Shown: piece by piece, positions 18,855-27,115 of the stretch | Position numbering within the stretch: position 1 is the stretch's first letter | Layout of the letters: the number at the start of each line of letters is the position of its first letter | NCBI GenBank assembly: GCA_017303835.1 | Contig: JAFLBI010000001.1 | Location: forward strand, 1,736,001-1,800,000 | DNA length: 64,000 bases | DNA from: Chitinophagales bacterium | Lineage (GTDB): Bacteria > Bacteroidota > Bacteroidia > Chitinophagales > Chitinophagaceae | Direction of reading: 5' to 3' | The notes under the pieces: model-generated | Told to the model about the DNA's origin: nothing | The model's database searches: none | What the model saw: only the letters and a program-made list of their open reading frames with translations | Position numbers and translations under genes: made by a program

Positions 18855-19457
18855 TTATTCAATGCCATAGGCATTCATCAATGCCTTATACTGTTCGCTG
18901 TTTCTTCTGCGCAGGCTTTCGTTGTGAATCAGATCCTGCACTTTCAATACACCATCAATGATGGCTTCCGGTCTTGGCGGACAACCGGGCACGTACACGT
19001 CTACCGGAATTACCTGATCAATACCTTGTAATACGCTGTAAGTATCGAAAATACCGCCAGAGGATGCGCAGGCACCAACGGCAATCACCCAGCGTGGCTC
19101 TGCCATCTGGAGATACACCTGACGCAATACCGGACCCATTTTCTTGGCGATGGTACCCATCACCATCAGCAAATCGCACTGACGGGGTGAGAAACCTACA
19201 CGCTCACTACCAAAACGTGCTAGATCATAGTGAGAGGCCATGGTTGCCATAAACTCGATACCACAGCAAGAAGTGGCAAAAGGCAGTGGCCAAATAGAGT
19301 TTTTACGAGCCAAGCCCACCACTTTCTCGAAAGAAGTGGCAAAATAGCCTTCGCCCTGAAGTCCTTCAGGCATTTCAGCCACCTGTTGGGGTGCTGCAAG
19401 CAGACTATCAGTAATCTTAGCCTCTTTTGGATGAATATTGAATCTTACCGGACGCAT
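18855..19457 (-). CDS. nuoB: NADH-quinone oxidoreductase subunit B
   Basis: PSST-type subunit carrying the terminal N2 4Fe-4S cluster next to the quinone site, 200 aa. The tandem cysteines are in [10 protein letters not shown], and the further ligands follow in the GACASSGG and [10 protein letters not shown] motifs. The N-terminal ~40 residues are an extension before the conserved core. It lies 77 bases after nuoA. Confidence 0.96.
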   Translation of the reverse strand: MRPVRFNIHPKEAKITDSLLAAPQQVAEMPEGLQGEGYFATSFEKVVGLARKNSIWPLPFATSCCGIEFMATMASHYDLARFGSERVGFSPRQCDLLMVMGTIAKKMGPVLRQVYLQMAEPRWVIAVGACASSGGIFDTYSVLQGIDQVIPVDVYVPGCPPRPEAIIDGVLKVQDLIHNESLRRRNSEQYKALMNAYGIE

Positions 19458-19534
19458 ATTTTTATAATTTCTTCTTAATCAGTATCAATAACAGCACATT
19501 GTGGTAAGGGTTCGGGTCCTAGCCGAATCTTCCT

Positions 19535-19936
19535 TTAATCTTCCCAGGTTAAAGCACCTTTCTTGATGATGTAGATAAATCCAGCCAGGAAAAAACCTAC
19601 AAACATCACGACAGCCGTGAAGCCAGCCCAACCTAAGTCTCTGAAATTCACCGCATAAGGATAGAAGAAGATCACTTCCACATCGAATAACACGAAGAGG
19701 ATGGCTACCAGAAAGTATTTCACCGACATCGGCTGTCGGGCATTACCAACGGCATCAATACCACTCTCGAAGTTTTCCAGCTTATCGGAAGTATTCCGCT
19801 TGGGACCAATAAAACTGGACAGGAAAATCATGGTTGCCACAAAGCCGGCAGCAAAGATCAGCTGCAACGCAATAGGGAAATAATTGGTGGCATTATTGGA
19901 AGTCGTACTGTCTAATAAGAAATGTAGCCAGTCCAT
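19535..19936 (-). CDS. nuoA: NADH-quinone oxidoreductase subunit A
   Basis: Small membrane subunit of complex I and first gene of the operon, 133 aa with three helices. The conserved loop KLENFESGIDAVGNAR and the acidic helix LFVLFDVEVIFFYPYAV (about residues 80-96) identify it. The start at 19936 lies about 15 bases after the predicted transcription start of a well-formed promoter (19956-19984). Confidence 0.95.
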   Translation of the reverse strand: MDWLHFLLDSTTSNNATNYFPIALQLIFAAGFVATMIFLSSFIGPKRNTSDKLENFESGIDAVGNARQPMSVKYFLVAILFVLFDVEVIFFYPYAVNFRDLGWAGFTAVVMFVGFFLAGFIYIIKKGALTWED

Positions 19937-19955
19937 GGGGTAAATTTAGTGGGGG

Positions 19956-19984
19956 CAAAAATAAGCCGTGGAATGGATATACAA
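19956..19984 (-). promoter_or_regulatory. Predicted nuo operon promoter
   Basis: On the minus strand there is a TTG (19982-19984), an 18-base spacer, and then TATTTTTG (19956-19963), an exact match to the Bacteroidota -33 / -7 architecture. The predicted start is near 19951. The -33 element directly abuts the terminator of the preceding gene. Confidence 0.7.
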
Positions 19985-19985
19985 T

Positions 19986-20012
19986 AAAAACTCCCCATAG
20001 CGGGGAGTTTTT
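19986..20012 (-). terminator. Terminator of the TonB-PstS-TPR operon
   Basis: AAAAACTCCCC (19986-19996) and GGGGAGTTTTT flank a short ATAGC loop. Read on the minus strand it is a GC-rich stem followed by T residues, 10 bases after the TPR gene stop, and it insulates nuo from the upstream operon. Confidence 0.88.
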
Positions 20013-20022
20013 ATTTTCAGAT

Positions 20023-21822
20023 TTATTTGGGGTTACCGCTTTGTTTTGCGGCAGGCGCCCCTCCTTTGCCCTGAGGCTTGGAGTAATATTCGATGTTTTT
20101 CATGATCGCCGCCTTGTTCTCATTGGCGAATTTATTGTTGTCATCGTTTGGATCAGGGTAGAGCTGGATCATCTTATCCGCTACTTCTACCGCTTTCTGA
20201 CAGGTAGCCAGGAATTCGTCCACTACCGCAGTACGTGTACCATCAGATTTTACCTTGAAATCAGGGCTTTTCTTCAGGTTGTTAAACTTAGACACATAGT
20301 AGTTAAGCTTGAAATAGCTGTTCAGGAAGATATCTTTCTTGTATTTCTCCAGATTAACCGCTGCATACACGGAATCCAGATAGTTCAGCTGCTCAACAAT
20401 TACAGAAGAGTCTGTGCTGATTTGCATCGCAGCACGCTTGTAGAAGCTGTATGGCTGGGGCTTATCAGGGAAGGCAGCCATATAACCCTTGGCCAAATCC
20501 AATGTCTGTGCGAAATCTTTGGCAGAAAGGGCAGCGTTGGTCATACCGAAATACTCACCTTCAGAAGGCGAACCACCTCTCATTTTTACGACGGTTTGCA
20601 ACCACTTCAACTGCTCAGTGTATTTCTTGGCCTTACGGAAACTTTCAGCAGCTTTTGAAGCAATAGCCAACTTGGCAGCAGGCAAAGTCTCCATTTCCAT
20701 TGCTTTTTCAACAAAAGCAGAAGCTTCTTTTTCTTCACCGGCAATCTTACCGAAAACTGAAGCTGCAAATTCATATTGCTGTGCAGACAGTTTATCTACA
20801 GGCGCTGCAGCAAAAAAGCTTTTCAGGTAATCTCTTGCTGCGATAGAATCTCCCAGACGATCTGAGTTATATGCAAAGAGCAGATCTGTTGCATAGAAAT
20901 CTTTACAAGCGCCAGACTTCATTTCCTTTGCCTTATCTAAACTCTCTTGGTATTTACCGGCACGGAAAAGATATTCAGCATAGAAATAATCATTGCTGCA
21001 ATCCTTATCTGAATTGGCCAGGTATTTTTCAATGTATTCTTTGGCAATGTTTACATTCTTGTCAGAATAGTAGTTATAAAACTTCAGGTAAACAGGTGCA
21101 TAGCCGGGATCAGCCATGATTGCATCACCAAACCATTTTTCATACAGTTCTTTGTTTTGCTGACTGTAATAAATGCTACCGATACGGTACATCGCACGTG
21201 CATTCTTAGGATCGCGGGTAAGCGCTTCTGTAAATGCTTTTACAGCTTCACCACCATATTCACCACCCATACGCAGGTAGCAAATACCCATATTGATGTA
21301 GATATCCGGATTGGTTAAATCGAAACCTGCAGCCTGCTTCAGTTTTTCGATACCATACAATGGATCAGACTGCTTTGCAGGAAATTCAGATACTGCATGA
21401 CCGATGGCATTCAGGATTTCTGGATTGATACGGCCTTTGTTCTTACCCTTGGCTTCAGTGCTGAGCGTAATTGCTTGCTCGAAAGCCTGCTTGGCAGCAT
21501 TGAAATCGCCACCATTGGCAACATCCACATGCGCTTTCAGCACCATAAACAATGGATCGTTTGGTGCAGCCTGTAATGCTTTTTCAGCGATGGATTTTGC
21601 CTCTGCGTTTTTCTTGTCTTCCATCAGTGCCTGAGCATACCAGTATACTGCTTTAGGATCAGAAGGATTGCTGTTGTACGCTTTTTGTAAAGTTTCCATT
21701 GCACTCTTCTGACGAGTAGATTCATAACTGAGGAACTTCACACCATCTGCAACAGATTGTGCCGAAACACCCTGTGCAAACGACCCTGCCATCAGCATCA
21801 CTAAGAAAACGATCTTCTTCAT
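20023..21822 (-). CDS. Exported tetratricopeptide-repeat protein
   Basis: Protein of 599 aa with a signal peptide (about residues 1-21, ending SAQS) and a chain of TPR-like helical hairpins through most of its length; clear units lie near residues 45-120 and 180-250 (for example DPKNARAMYRIGSIYY). It ends in a Gly/Ala/Lys tail. It is last in a four-gene operon with TonB, a small membrane protein and a PstS-like lipoprotein. In related bacteria this grouping accompanies ExbB/ExbD. A periplasmic scaffold role for the TonB machinery is inference; the biochemical function is unknown. Confidence 0.82.
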   Translation of the reverse strand: MKKIVFLVMLMAGSFAQGVSAQSVADGVKFLSYESTRQKSAMETLQKAYNSNPSDPKAVYWYAQALMEDKKNAEAKSIAEKALQAAPNDPLFMVLKAHVDVANGGDFNAAKQAFEQAITLSTEAKGKNKGRINPEILNAIGHAVSEFPAKQSDPLYGIEKLKQAAGFDLTNPDIYINMGICYLRMGGEYGGEAVKAFTEALTRDPKNARAMYRIGSIYYSQQNKELYEKWFGDAIMADPGYAPVYLKFYNYYSDKNVNIAKEYIEKYLANSDKDCSNDYFYAEYLFRAGKYQESLDKAKEMKSGACKDFYATDLLFAYNSDRLGDSIAARDYLKSFFAAAPVDKLSAQQYEFAASVFGKIAGEEKEASAFVEKAMEMETLPAAKLAIASKAAESFRKAKKYTEQLKWLQTVVKMRGGSPSEGEYFGMTNAALSAKDFAQTLDLAKGYMAAFPDKPQPYSFYKRAAMQISTDSSVIVEQLNYLDSVYAAVNLEKYKKDIFLNSYFKLNYYVSKFNNLKKSPDFKVKSDGTRTAVVDEFLATCQKAVEVADKMIQLYPDPNDDNNKFANENKAAIMKNIEYYSKPQGKGGAPAAKQSGNPK

Positions 21823-21845
21823 TGTTCGGTTTTTATAGTTGTTGT

Positions 21846-22769
21846 TTATTCAGACTCTTTTATTTTTCCTGATCTGCGGGAAAGATTCATTTTAGCTGGC
21901 GCTAAAAATGATCTCCTGAAAATCAGCTGACCTCTTTCCAGACTCATGAAATTCATAAAGCCTGTTCCAAGACCAGTGGCATTCTCCTTTAGTATATAAC
22001 ACAAGGGGCGTGCCAAAGGGTATTGACCGTAGGTAATGGTAGACTGACTTGGCTTCGCAAACACTTCTTTCTCAGGGCATAACACACATTCTACCAGTGC
22101 CAGCCTGATACTTTTACGATAGACCGCCTGCTTGGGATCGTAATTGTCACCAATCCAGCCCAAGCCAACAAAACCAACCACATCTGCTCTTTTGGAAACA
22201 ATGTCTACAACTTCCTGACTATTGGCAGCTGCCACTACGTTTTTACCAAAATTGGCGCCACGTAGTACACTGTCTTTCAAAAAGCGAACAGTACCGGTTG
22301 CATTCTTCCCATCCATTACCGCAGTTTTATCCTGCTTACCGCTCAATATGTCTTTTATCGACTGCATGGTGAAGACACTATCTGGTGCAGCTTTATTCAC
22401 TATCACTGCCACGGCATCATACGCCAAAATCCCATACACTGGTTTGTAAGAGAGTTGCTGCTGGTAGTATTCAGCCTCCTGTTGATTCAGCCCTCTGGCA
22501 ACAATAACCATGCGAGTGCTGTCTTTCTGGAGATCGCGCATACAATCCACTTCAGGCTTATATGCCGCAACAATATGCGTTCCGGGATAAGAAGCTTCAT
22601 ACACTTTAATCTGCTCCTCTATCACGGGACGGAAACTCTCTTCCACACTAATGTAGATGGTACCCTTATTGGGCGTATCTCTTGTGTCTTCTGCCTGTTC
22701 CTGCTGTCCGCAAGCAACAATCAGCATCGATAAATAAAGAACTTTGATCAATCTGTTCATCTGCTTCAT
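21846..22769 (-). CDS. PstS-like substrate-binding lipoprotein
   Basis: Lipoprotein of 307 aa with lipobox LIVAC (Cys near residue 20) and a periplasmic phosphate-binding-protein-like fold (PBP_like). The chain has the GTIYISVEESFRPVIEE start and the later ILSGKQDKTAVMDG and KNATGTVRFLKD stretches seen in PstS relatives. No pstCAB genes are present, so it is unlikely to be an ordinary phosphate ABC transporter component. Its operon with tonB suggests a role alongside TonB-dependent uptake. It is preceded by an unusually good Shine-Dalgarno (22777-22782). Confidence 0.8.
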   Translation of the reverse strand: MKQMNRLIKVLYLSMLIVACGQQEQAEDTRDTPNKGTIYISVEESFRPVIEEQIKVYEASYPGTHIVAAYKPEVDCMRDLQKDSTRMVIVARGLNQQEAEYYQQQLSYKPVYGILAYDAVAVIVNKAAPDSVFTMQSIKDILSGKQDKTAVMDGKNATGTVRFLKDSVLRGANFGKNVVAAANSQEVVDIVSKRADVVGFVGLGWIGDNYDPKQAVYRKSIRLALVECVLCPEKEVFAKPSQSTITYGQYPLARPLCYILKENATGLGTGFMNFMSLERGQLIFRRSFLAPAKMNLSRRSGKIKESE

Positions 22770-22770
22770 C

Positions 22771-23004
22771 TCATATCTCCTTCTTCACACCCCGGTAAAA
22801 CCGAAAGCCACCATACAGCAAACACAAAGCGCCGAAAAGATACCGAAACGATACATCAGCATCAGCGATTTGCGCAAGATTTAATGTTTCCGCAAAGAAC
22901 ATGACCCCACCCATGGCTAAAATCAACAAGCCCATTGAGATATTGTAAATCATCTTCAAATTGGCAAAACTCCGCTGCTCTTTCTCTCTGAAATCCTGTT
23001 GCAT
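22771..23004 (-). CDS. Small two-helix membrane protein in the tonB operon
   Basis: Protein of 77 aa with a charged, Gln/Arg-rich start and two hydrophobic helices (about residues 20-40 and 52-68), ending RGVKKEI. I do not recognise the family. Its place between tonB and the PstS-like gene, one base from the latter's start, suggests an accessory of the TonB system. Translation is probably coupled to the next gene. Confidence 0.7.
   Translation of the reverse strand: MQQDFREKEQRSFANLKMIYNISMGLLILAMGGVMFFAETLNLAQIADADVSFRYLFGALCLLYGGFRFYRGVKKEI
22777..22782 (-). promoter_or_regulatory. Strong Shine-Dalgarno before the PstS-like gene
   Basis: AAGGAG on the minus strand, 7 bases before the ATG at 22767-22769 and overlapping the end of the preceding gene. 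Bacteroidota genes usually lack such sites, and most starts in this window have none, so this one is notable and supports the chosen start. Confidence 0.6.
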
Positions 23005-23046
23005 AGCTCATAGTTTTATGCGGGACGGGCAATTTAGAAAATAATT

Positions 23047-23856
23047 TTATTCGTTTGATACAAATGTTACTGGCAAACGGAAATACACAGGCACAGAACG
23101 ACCATTTTGCATGCCCGGTTTCCATCTGGGCATTTTTCCGATGGCACTAATCACCGCTTGATCTAAATCCTTCCTTCCGGAGTTTTCTATTTCAATATTT
23201 ATAATATGTCCGTCTGCGTCCACCACAAACCTGGCCAATACAGCCAGCTTCTCACCTTCTGCAATATCATCCGGCTGGGGCAGATTCCGCATCAGAAAGC
23301 GGATCATGGCCTCTTTACCTCCAGGAAACTCGGGCATTTGCGCTGCTTTCTCCAAAATCATGGGTATGTCCTCTACAGGTGCAGCCGAATTAACTATAGT
23401 ACCTCCATCTCCTTCAACAGGTGGCATGATTAGGTTTTCATCGACGGTATCTCCGGCCACAGTTTTTGTGCTGATGATGGCATTTTCCAACAGGCTGATG
23501 TCTGGCACTGTCTCTTTCACCTGATTATCTGGTGTGATTACAGGTGTAACATGTTGTTGCTGGGCTAATTGCTTTGGCTTAACCAAATCTGTTTTCTTGA
23601 TTTCCTTTTCCAATGGAACTGTTACCAATCGGATGGTATCTGCCCACAACGCTCCCGCTTGTACATGCCCGATTCTTTTGGGCACTTTCCAACTTTGAAC
23701 AAGGGCAAACAAACACACAAGGAGTGTAGTACTGAGCACAGCACGGCTTAATCGTTGATGATAGGCTTTACGTAAAACATAAGCCCCATAAGCTTTGTGG
23801 CGATTTTCGAAAAGGATGTCCAAGACATCACTCTTCAGGATTTCTTCGGGTTTCAT
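23047..23856 (-). CDS. tonB: TonB-family energy transducer
   Basis: Inner-membrane-anchored TonB protein of 269 aa from the start used here. It has a short cytoplasmic part (MKPEEILKSDVLDILFENRHKAYGAYVLRK, about residues 1-30), one membrane helix (about 38-56), a periplasmic linker, and a C-terminal TonB domain (about 180-265) with a PGG motif followed by the RFVVDADGHI ... MPRWKPGMQNG ... PVTF pattern. The frame is open 25 codons further upstream, but that extension overlaps the divergent gene's leader and the Met at 23856 matches family starts. First gene of the tonB operon. Confidence 0.9.
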   Translation of the reverse strand: MKPEEILKSDVLDILFENRHKAYGAYVLRKAYHQRLSRAVLSTTLLVCLFALVQSWKVPKRIGHVQAGALWADTIRLVTVPLEKEIKKTDLVKPKQLAQQQHVTPVITPDNQVKETVPDISLLENAIISTKTVAGDTVDENLIMPPVEGDGGTIVNSAAPVEDIPMILEKAAQMPEFPGGKEAMIRFLMRNLPQPDDIAEGEKLAVLARFVVDADGHIINIEIENSGRKDLDQAVISAIGKMPRWKPGMQNGRSVPVYFRLPVTFVSNE

Positions 23857-23956
23857 AACAGAGTTTTTAGTGATGATGAATGAAAACCCAGCGCGCTGTA
23901 TGGTTAAGATGCATAGCCTGTATTTTTCCATAATATGTGTAGTGTTAAGCCGCTGT

Positions 23957-23964
23957 TATCTTTG
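23957..23964 (+). promoter_or_regulatory. -7 box for the phosphatase gene, leaderless geometry
   Basis: TATCTTTG matches TAnnTTTG exactly and ends 4 bases before the ATG at 23969, so transcription should begin at or next to the start codon. Confidence 0.6.
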
Positions 23965-23968
23965 CCGC

Positions 23969-24436
23969 ATGAAGATTTTAATGGTTTGTCTAGGGAATAT
24001 TTGTCGCAGCCCACTTGCAGAGGGCATTATGCAAACTGTTGCTGCAGAAGCAGGATTGGATTGGACTGTAGACAGTGCCGGCACAGCGAATTATCATGTA
24101 GGCGAACCGCCGCATCGACTTTCCCAAAAGGTTTCCAAAATAAACGGTATTGACATCAGTCAGCAGCGATGCAGACAGTTTCGTGCCAAGGACATGTTGG
24201 AGTACGATCGCATTTATGTGATGGACACCAACAACTATGCAGACGTACAACGCATGAGCGGACAATACTGGGCACCCGAAAAAACATCCTTATTACTCGA
24301 TGCACTCTGGCCCGGACAAAACAAATCAGTTCCAGACCCATGGTATGGCGAGGAAGATGGCTATCATGATGTTTTTGCCTTGATTAAGCGGGCATGCGGA
24401 AAAATTGTAGCAGATTATCAGGCTAGTACCCTGTAA
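23969..24436 (+). CDS. Low-molecular-weight protein-tyrosine-phosphatase
   Basis: Cytoplasmic phosphatase of 155 aa. The P-loop CLGNICRS sits at residues 7-14 (nucleophile Cys 7, Arg 13) and the general-acid loop DPWYGEEDGY is near residue 121, both diagnostic of the LMW-PTP family. The open frame extends 58 codons upstream, but the catalytic loop must lie near the N-terminus and the -7 box at 23957-23964 excludes a longer product. It is divergent from tonB. Some family members dephosphorylate tyrosine kinases of polysaccharide export, but no such kinase is in the window. Confidence 0.92.
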   Translation: MKILMVCLGNICRSPLAEGIMQTVAAEAGLDWTVDSAGTANYHVGEPPHRLSQKVSKINGIDISQQRCRQFRAKDMLEYDRIYVMDTNNYADVQRMSGQYWAPEKTSLLLDALWPGQNKSVPDPWYGEEDGYHDVFALIKRACGKIVADYQASTL

Positions 24437-24469
24437 TTGATTCAATGGCCTTTCTGGCGCAATGAATTG

Positions 24470-24477
24470 TACTTTTG
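24470..24477 (+). promoter_or_regulatory. -7 box of hisS, immediately before the heptamer array
   Basis: TACTTTTG, followed by C, matches TAnnTTTG exactly. The predicted transcription start (about 24482) is right at the edge of the heptamer array, so the whole hisS leader would consist of the repeat. No convincing -33 TTG at the usual spacing is seen. Confidence 0.55.
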
Positions 24478-24483
24478 CACGCC

Positions 24484-24609
24484 AGACCATAGACCATAGA
24501 CCATAGACCATAGACCATAGACCATAGACCATAGACCATAGACCATAGACCATAGACCATAGACCATAGACCATAGACCATAGACCATAGACCATAGACC
24601 ATAGACCAT
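24484..24609. repeat. Heptanucleotide tandem array, 18 perfect copies of AGACCAT
   Basis: 126 bases made of 18 identical copies of AGACCAT with no interruption, ending at the base before the hisS ATG (24610-24612). Because 7 is not a multiple of 3, every plus-strand frame meets TAG within each 21 bases, so the array cannot extend hisS; the minus strand is open in all three frames and would encode repeating MVYGLWS. Perfect identity suggests recent or continuing slippage. It occupies the place of the ribosome-binding region. Confidence 0.97.
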
Positions 24610-25971
24610 ATGTCCAAACCTTCTATACCACAAGGCACCAGAGATTTTAGCGCAGCAGTTGTACGCAAGCGTCAATATATTTTTCAAACCATCCGCACCG
24701 TGTTTGAAACCTATGGCTTTCAGCCATTGGAAACACCAGCCATGGAAAACCTGGATACCCTCATGGGTAAATATGGCGAGGAAGGTGATAAACTGATTTT
24801 CAAAATCCTCAATAACGGACTTGACAATCCCGCCAAGTTGGAACAAATCAAAGCCGACTTTGATAAAGTACTGGAAGGAAAGAACACCAAAGGAATTACA
24901 GAACGTGCTCTGCGTTATGACCTCACCATTCCATTTGCCCGTTATGTAGCAATGAATTTAGGTCAGCTTACGCTACCATTCAAACGTTATCAAATACAGC
25001 CTGTATGGCGTGCCGACAGACCACAGAAGGGTCGTTACCGCGAATTCTATCAGTGTGATGCAGATGTAGTAGGCAGCAATAGTTTATTGAATGAAGTAGA
25101 GCTGACGCATATCTATCAAACAGTTTTCAATCAACTGAAAGTACCTGTTGAGATTCGTATCAACAGCAGAAAAATCTTAGCTGCATTAGCAGAAGTTTGT
25201 GGCGGTGCGGATAAACTTACAGACATTACGGTTGCTATTGATAAGCTGGATAAGATTGGCCTAGAAAAAGTAAAAGAAGAACTTACACAACGTGGTTTAA
25301 GTGATCAACAGATTGGCACGATTCAACAATACTTACAAATCAGCGGCAGCAATAAGGAAAAACTAGCCACACTCACACAACTGATTGGTCATACTACGAT
25401 TGGTGCACAAGGCATTGCTGAAGTACAACACCTGCTGAATTATGCTACCAATATTGATGCATTGGTTGCTGATTTTACACTGGCCCGCGGACTTAATTAT
25501 TACACCGGCATCATCTTCGAAGTAAAAGCTACTACGGTACAAATGGGCAGCATTGGAGGCGGTGGCCGATATGATGATTTAACTGGATTGTTTGGCGTAC
25601 CTAATGTACCGGGCGTAGGTATTTCCTTTGGCGTAGACCGCATCTACGATGTGATGGAAGAACTGCAGGTATTTCCTGATGAAGTACAAACAGGTACACA
25701 AGTATTGTTTTTCAATCTCGGTGAAGCAGAGAGCCGTAATGCCTTTACATTAATGCAACAATTACGCGAAGTAGGTATCCGCTGTGAACTCTTCCATGAG
25801 CAAGCTAAGTTTGACAAGCAATTCAAATATGCAGAGAAGAAAGCCATTCCTTATGTAGTCATTATCGGCACTCAGGAAATGGAACAAGCCACTTGCACTT
25901 TAAAAAATATTGCCACTGGTGAGCAACAGACATTGGCACAAGCTGCCTTGCGCGCAGCAATTCAATCCTGA
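24610..25971 (+). CDS. hisS: Histidyl-tRNA synthetase
   Basis: Class II aminoacyl-tRNA synthetase charging tRNA-His, 453 aa. It has the N-terminal motif PQGTRDF, motif 2 around RADRPQKGRYREFYQCDAD (near residue 140), the histidine-specific loops ARGLNYYTG (near residue 295) and GGGGRYDDL, motif 3 (GVGISFGVDRI), and a C-terminal anticodon-binding domain (about 365-450). The start lies exactly at the end of the heptamer array, and no in-frame upstream alternative survives the TAG codons in the repeat. Length is normal. Confidence 0.96.
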   Translation: MSKPSIPQGTRDFSAAVVRKRQYIFQTIRTVFETYGFQPLETPAMENLDTLMGKYGEEGDKLIFKILNNGLDNPAKLEQIKADFDKVLEGKNTKGITERALRYDLTIPFARYVAMNLGQLTLPFKRYQIQPVWRADRPQKGRYREFYQCDADVVGSNSLLNEVELTHIYQTVFNQLKVPVEIRINSRKILAALAEVCGGADKLTDITVAIDKLDKIGLEKVKEELTQRGLSDQQIGTIQQYLQISGSNKEKLATLTQLIGHTTIGAQGIAEVQHLLNYATNIDALVADFTLARGLNYYTGIIFEVKATTVQMGSIGGGGRYDDLTGLFGVPNVPGVGISFGVDRIYDVMEELQVFPDEVQTGTQVLFFNLGEAESRNAFTLMQQLREVGIRCELFHEQAKFDKQFKYAEKKAIPYVVIIGTQEMEQATCTLKNIATGEQQTLAQAALRAAIQS

Positions 25972-26017
25972 CAACTGCAGGTGATAAGCACTAGCTTATT
26001 CTTCTGTTTTTAGCAGC

Positions 26018-26025
26018 TAACTTTC
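26018..26025 (+). promoter_or_regulatory. -7-like box for the PagL-like gene, leaderless geometry
   Basis: TAACTTTC (one change from TAnnTTTG) ends 4 bases before the ATG at 26030, the same spacing as at five other plus-strand genes in this window. Confidence 0.45.
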
Positions 26026-26029
26026 TGCA

Positions 26030-27115
26030 ATGATTCGTCAAGTCATTTGGCTGTTACTCTTTTGTCCTTTGCTCACGCTGGCACAGGAAAAAGAGCTTGC
26101 ATATGATCTTGCCCTGACACAAGGCAGTATCTATGCCCACACCAAGGATGTGGAGAATACAAAAGGTGCACGACCAATTGGCATTGAATGGAGCTTTGTC
26201 TGGCGCAAGACAGATAGCACCACCTACCGTAAGTTCTATGGATTTCCTTCTCAGGGCATTAGTGTGCAGTGGACGAATTTTGATAATGCTATTCTGGGCC
26301 GTGGATTCACTGCTGCTTATTTCATTGAGCCGGATATACATTTTGGTCAAGATGCCGGAATGGGCATCCGTGCTGCTGCCGGCATGGCCTTTCTGAATAA
26401 CCCACATGACCCACAAAAGAATCCAACCAACAGCTCTTACAGTACCCGATTAAACAGCTATCTGGCATTGGGACTTAGGCCCTATTGGCAAATCAGTTCG
26501 CAATGGCAAGCCTTTGGCATGCTTTCTTACCGGCATACTTCCAATGGTGGAGTTTCCTTACCCAATAAAGGCGTGAACTGGATAACCATGGATGCAGGCC
26601 TTCGCTATTATCCCAACAAAAAACAAGATCTACGCGAACGCATTCAACGATGGAAGCAACTGGGCTATCAAAAAACAACTCGCTGGGACATTGGTATGTT
26701 CTATGCATCCAGAAGTATCGATAATACTTCAGCAGAAAGATTTGGTGTACTGGGCCTTTCGCTATTGGTATCCAAACAAACCGGACGCACGCATGCTTTC
26801 ACGCTTGGTGCAGAACTGTATCAGGACAATGCGCTTCGCGAACAATTAAAAGCAGATACACTTCAGGCTTCAGCAATCAAATCAGGCTTACTACTGGGCC
26901 ATGAATTTCTGTGGGGCAGATTTATTTTTAGTCAGCAAATAGGTATGTATCTCTTTGATCAAAGTCCCTACTACCCAGTCTGGTATCATCGTTGGGGATT
27001 ATTGTATCGCGTTCGGGAAAGATGGCTATTAGGCTTTCAGCTGAAAGCACACAAGCATATAGCCTTATTCCCTGATCTCCGGATTCAGTATAGTTTCAAA
27101 AAGCGCAGCAATTAA
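26030..27115 (+). CDS. PagL-like lipid A deacylase / acyloxyacyl hydrolase
   Basis: Outer-membrane beta-barrel protein of 361 aa with a signal peptide (about residues 1-18, ending TLAQ). The segment SYRHTSNGGVSLPNKGVNW (about residues 165-183) carries the His-x-Ser-Asn-Gly pattern of the PagL active site. In PagL enzymes this removes the 3-O-acyl chain of lipid A; Bacteroidota homologues are often named acyloxyacyl hydrolase. Alternating hydrophobic strands fill the rest, and the chain is about twice the length of classical PagL. Its stop overlaps that of the convergent transporter gene by the four bases TTAA. Confidence 0.72.
   Translation: MIRQVIWLLLFCPLLTLAQEKELAYDLALTQGSIYAHTKDVENTKGARPIGIEWSFVWRKTDSTTYRKFYGFPSQGISVQWTNFDNAILGRGFTAAYFIEPDIHFGQDAGMGIRAAAGMAFLNNPHDPQKNPTNSSYSTRLNSYLALGLRPYWQISSQWQAFGMLSYRHTSNGGVSLPNKGVNWITMDAGLRYYPNKKQDLRERIQRWKQLGYQKTTRWDIGMFYASRSIDNTSAERFGVLGLSLLVSKQTGRTHAFTLGAELYQDNALREQLKADTLQASAIKSGLLLGHEFLWGRFIFSQQIGMYLFDQSPYYPVWYHRWGLLYRVRERWLLGFQLKAHKHIALFPDLRIQYSFKKRSN

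Noticed and set aside
23795-23968. 58-residue N-terminal extension of the phosphatase
   Set aside because: The catalytic P-loop must lie near the N-terminus in this family, and the -7 box lies within the extension.
24484-24609. CRISPR array
   Set aside because: The units are only 7 bases and abut with no spacers, and no cas genes are present.
24326-24846. Three antisense open frames through the heptamer array with repeated MVYGLWS
   Set aside because: The array is open in all minus-strand frames simply because of its sequence and 7-base period. These frames overlap hisS and the phosphatase gene and have no promoter or start signal.
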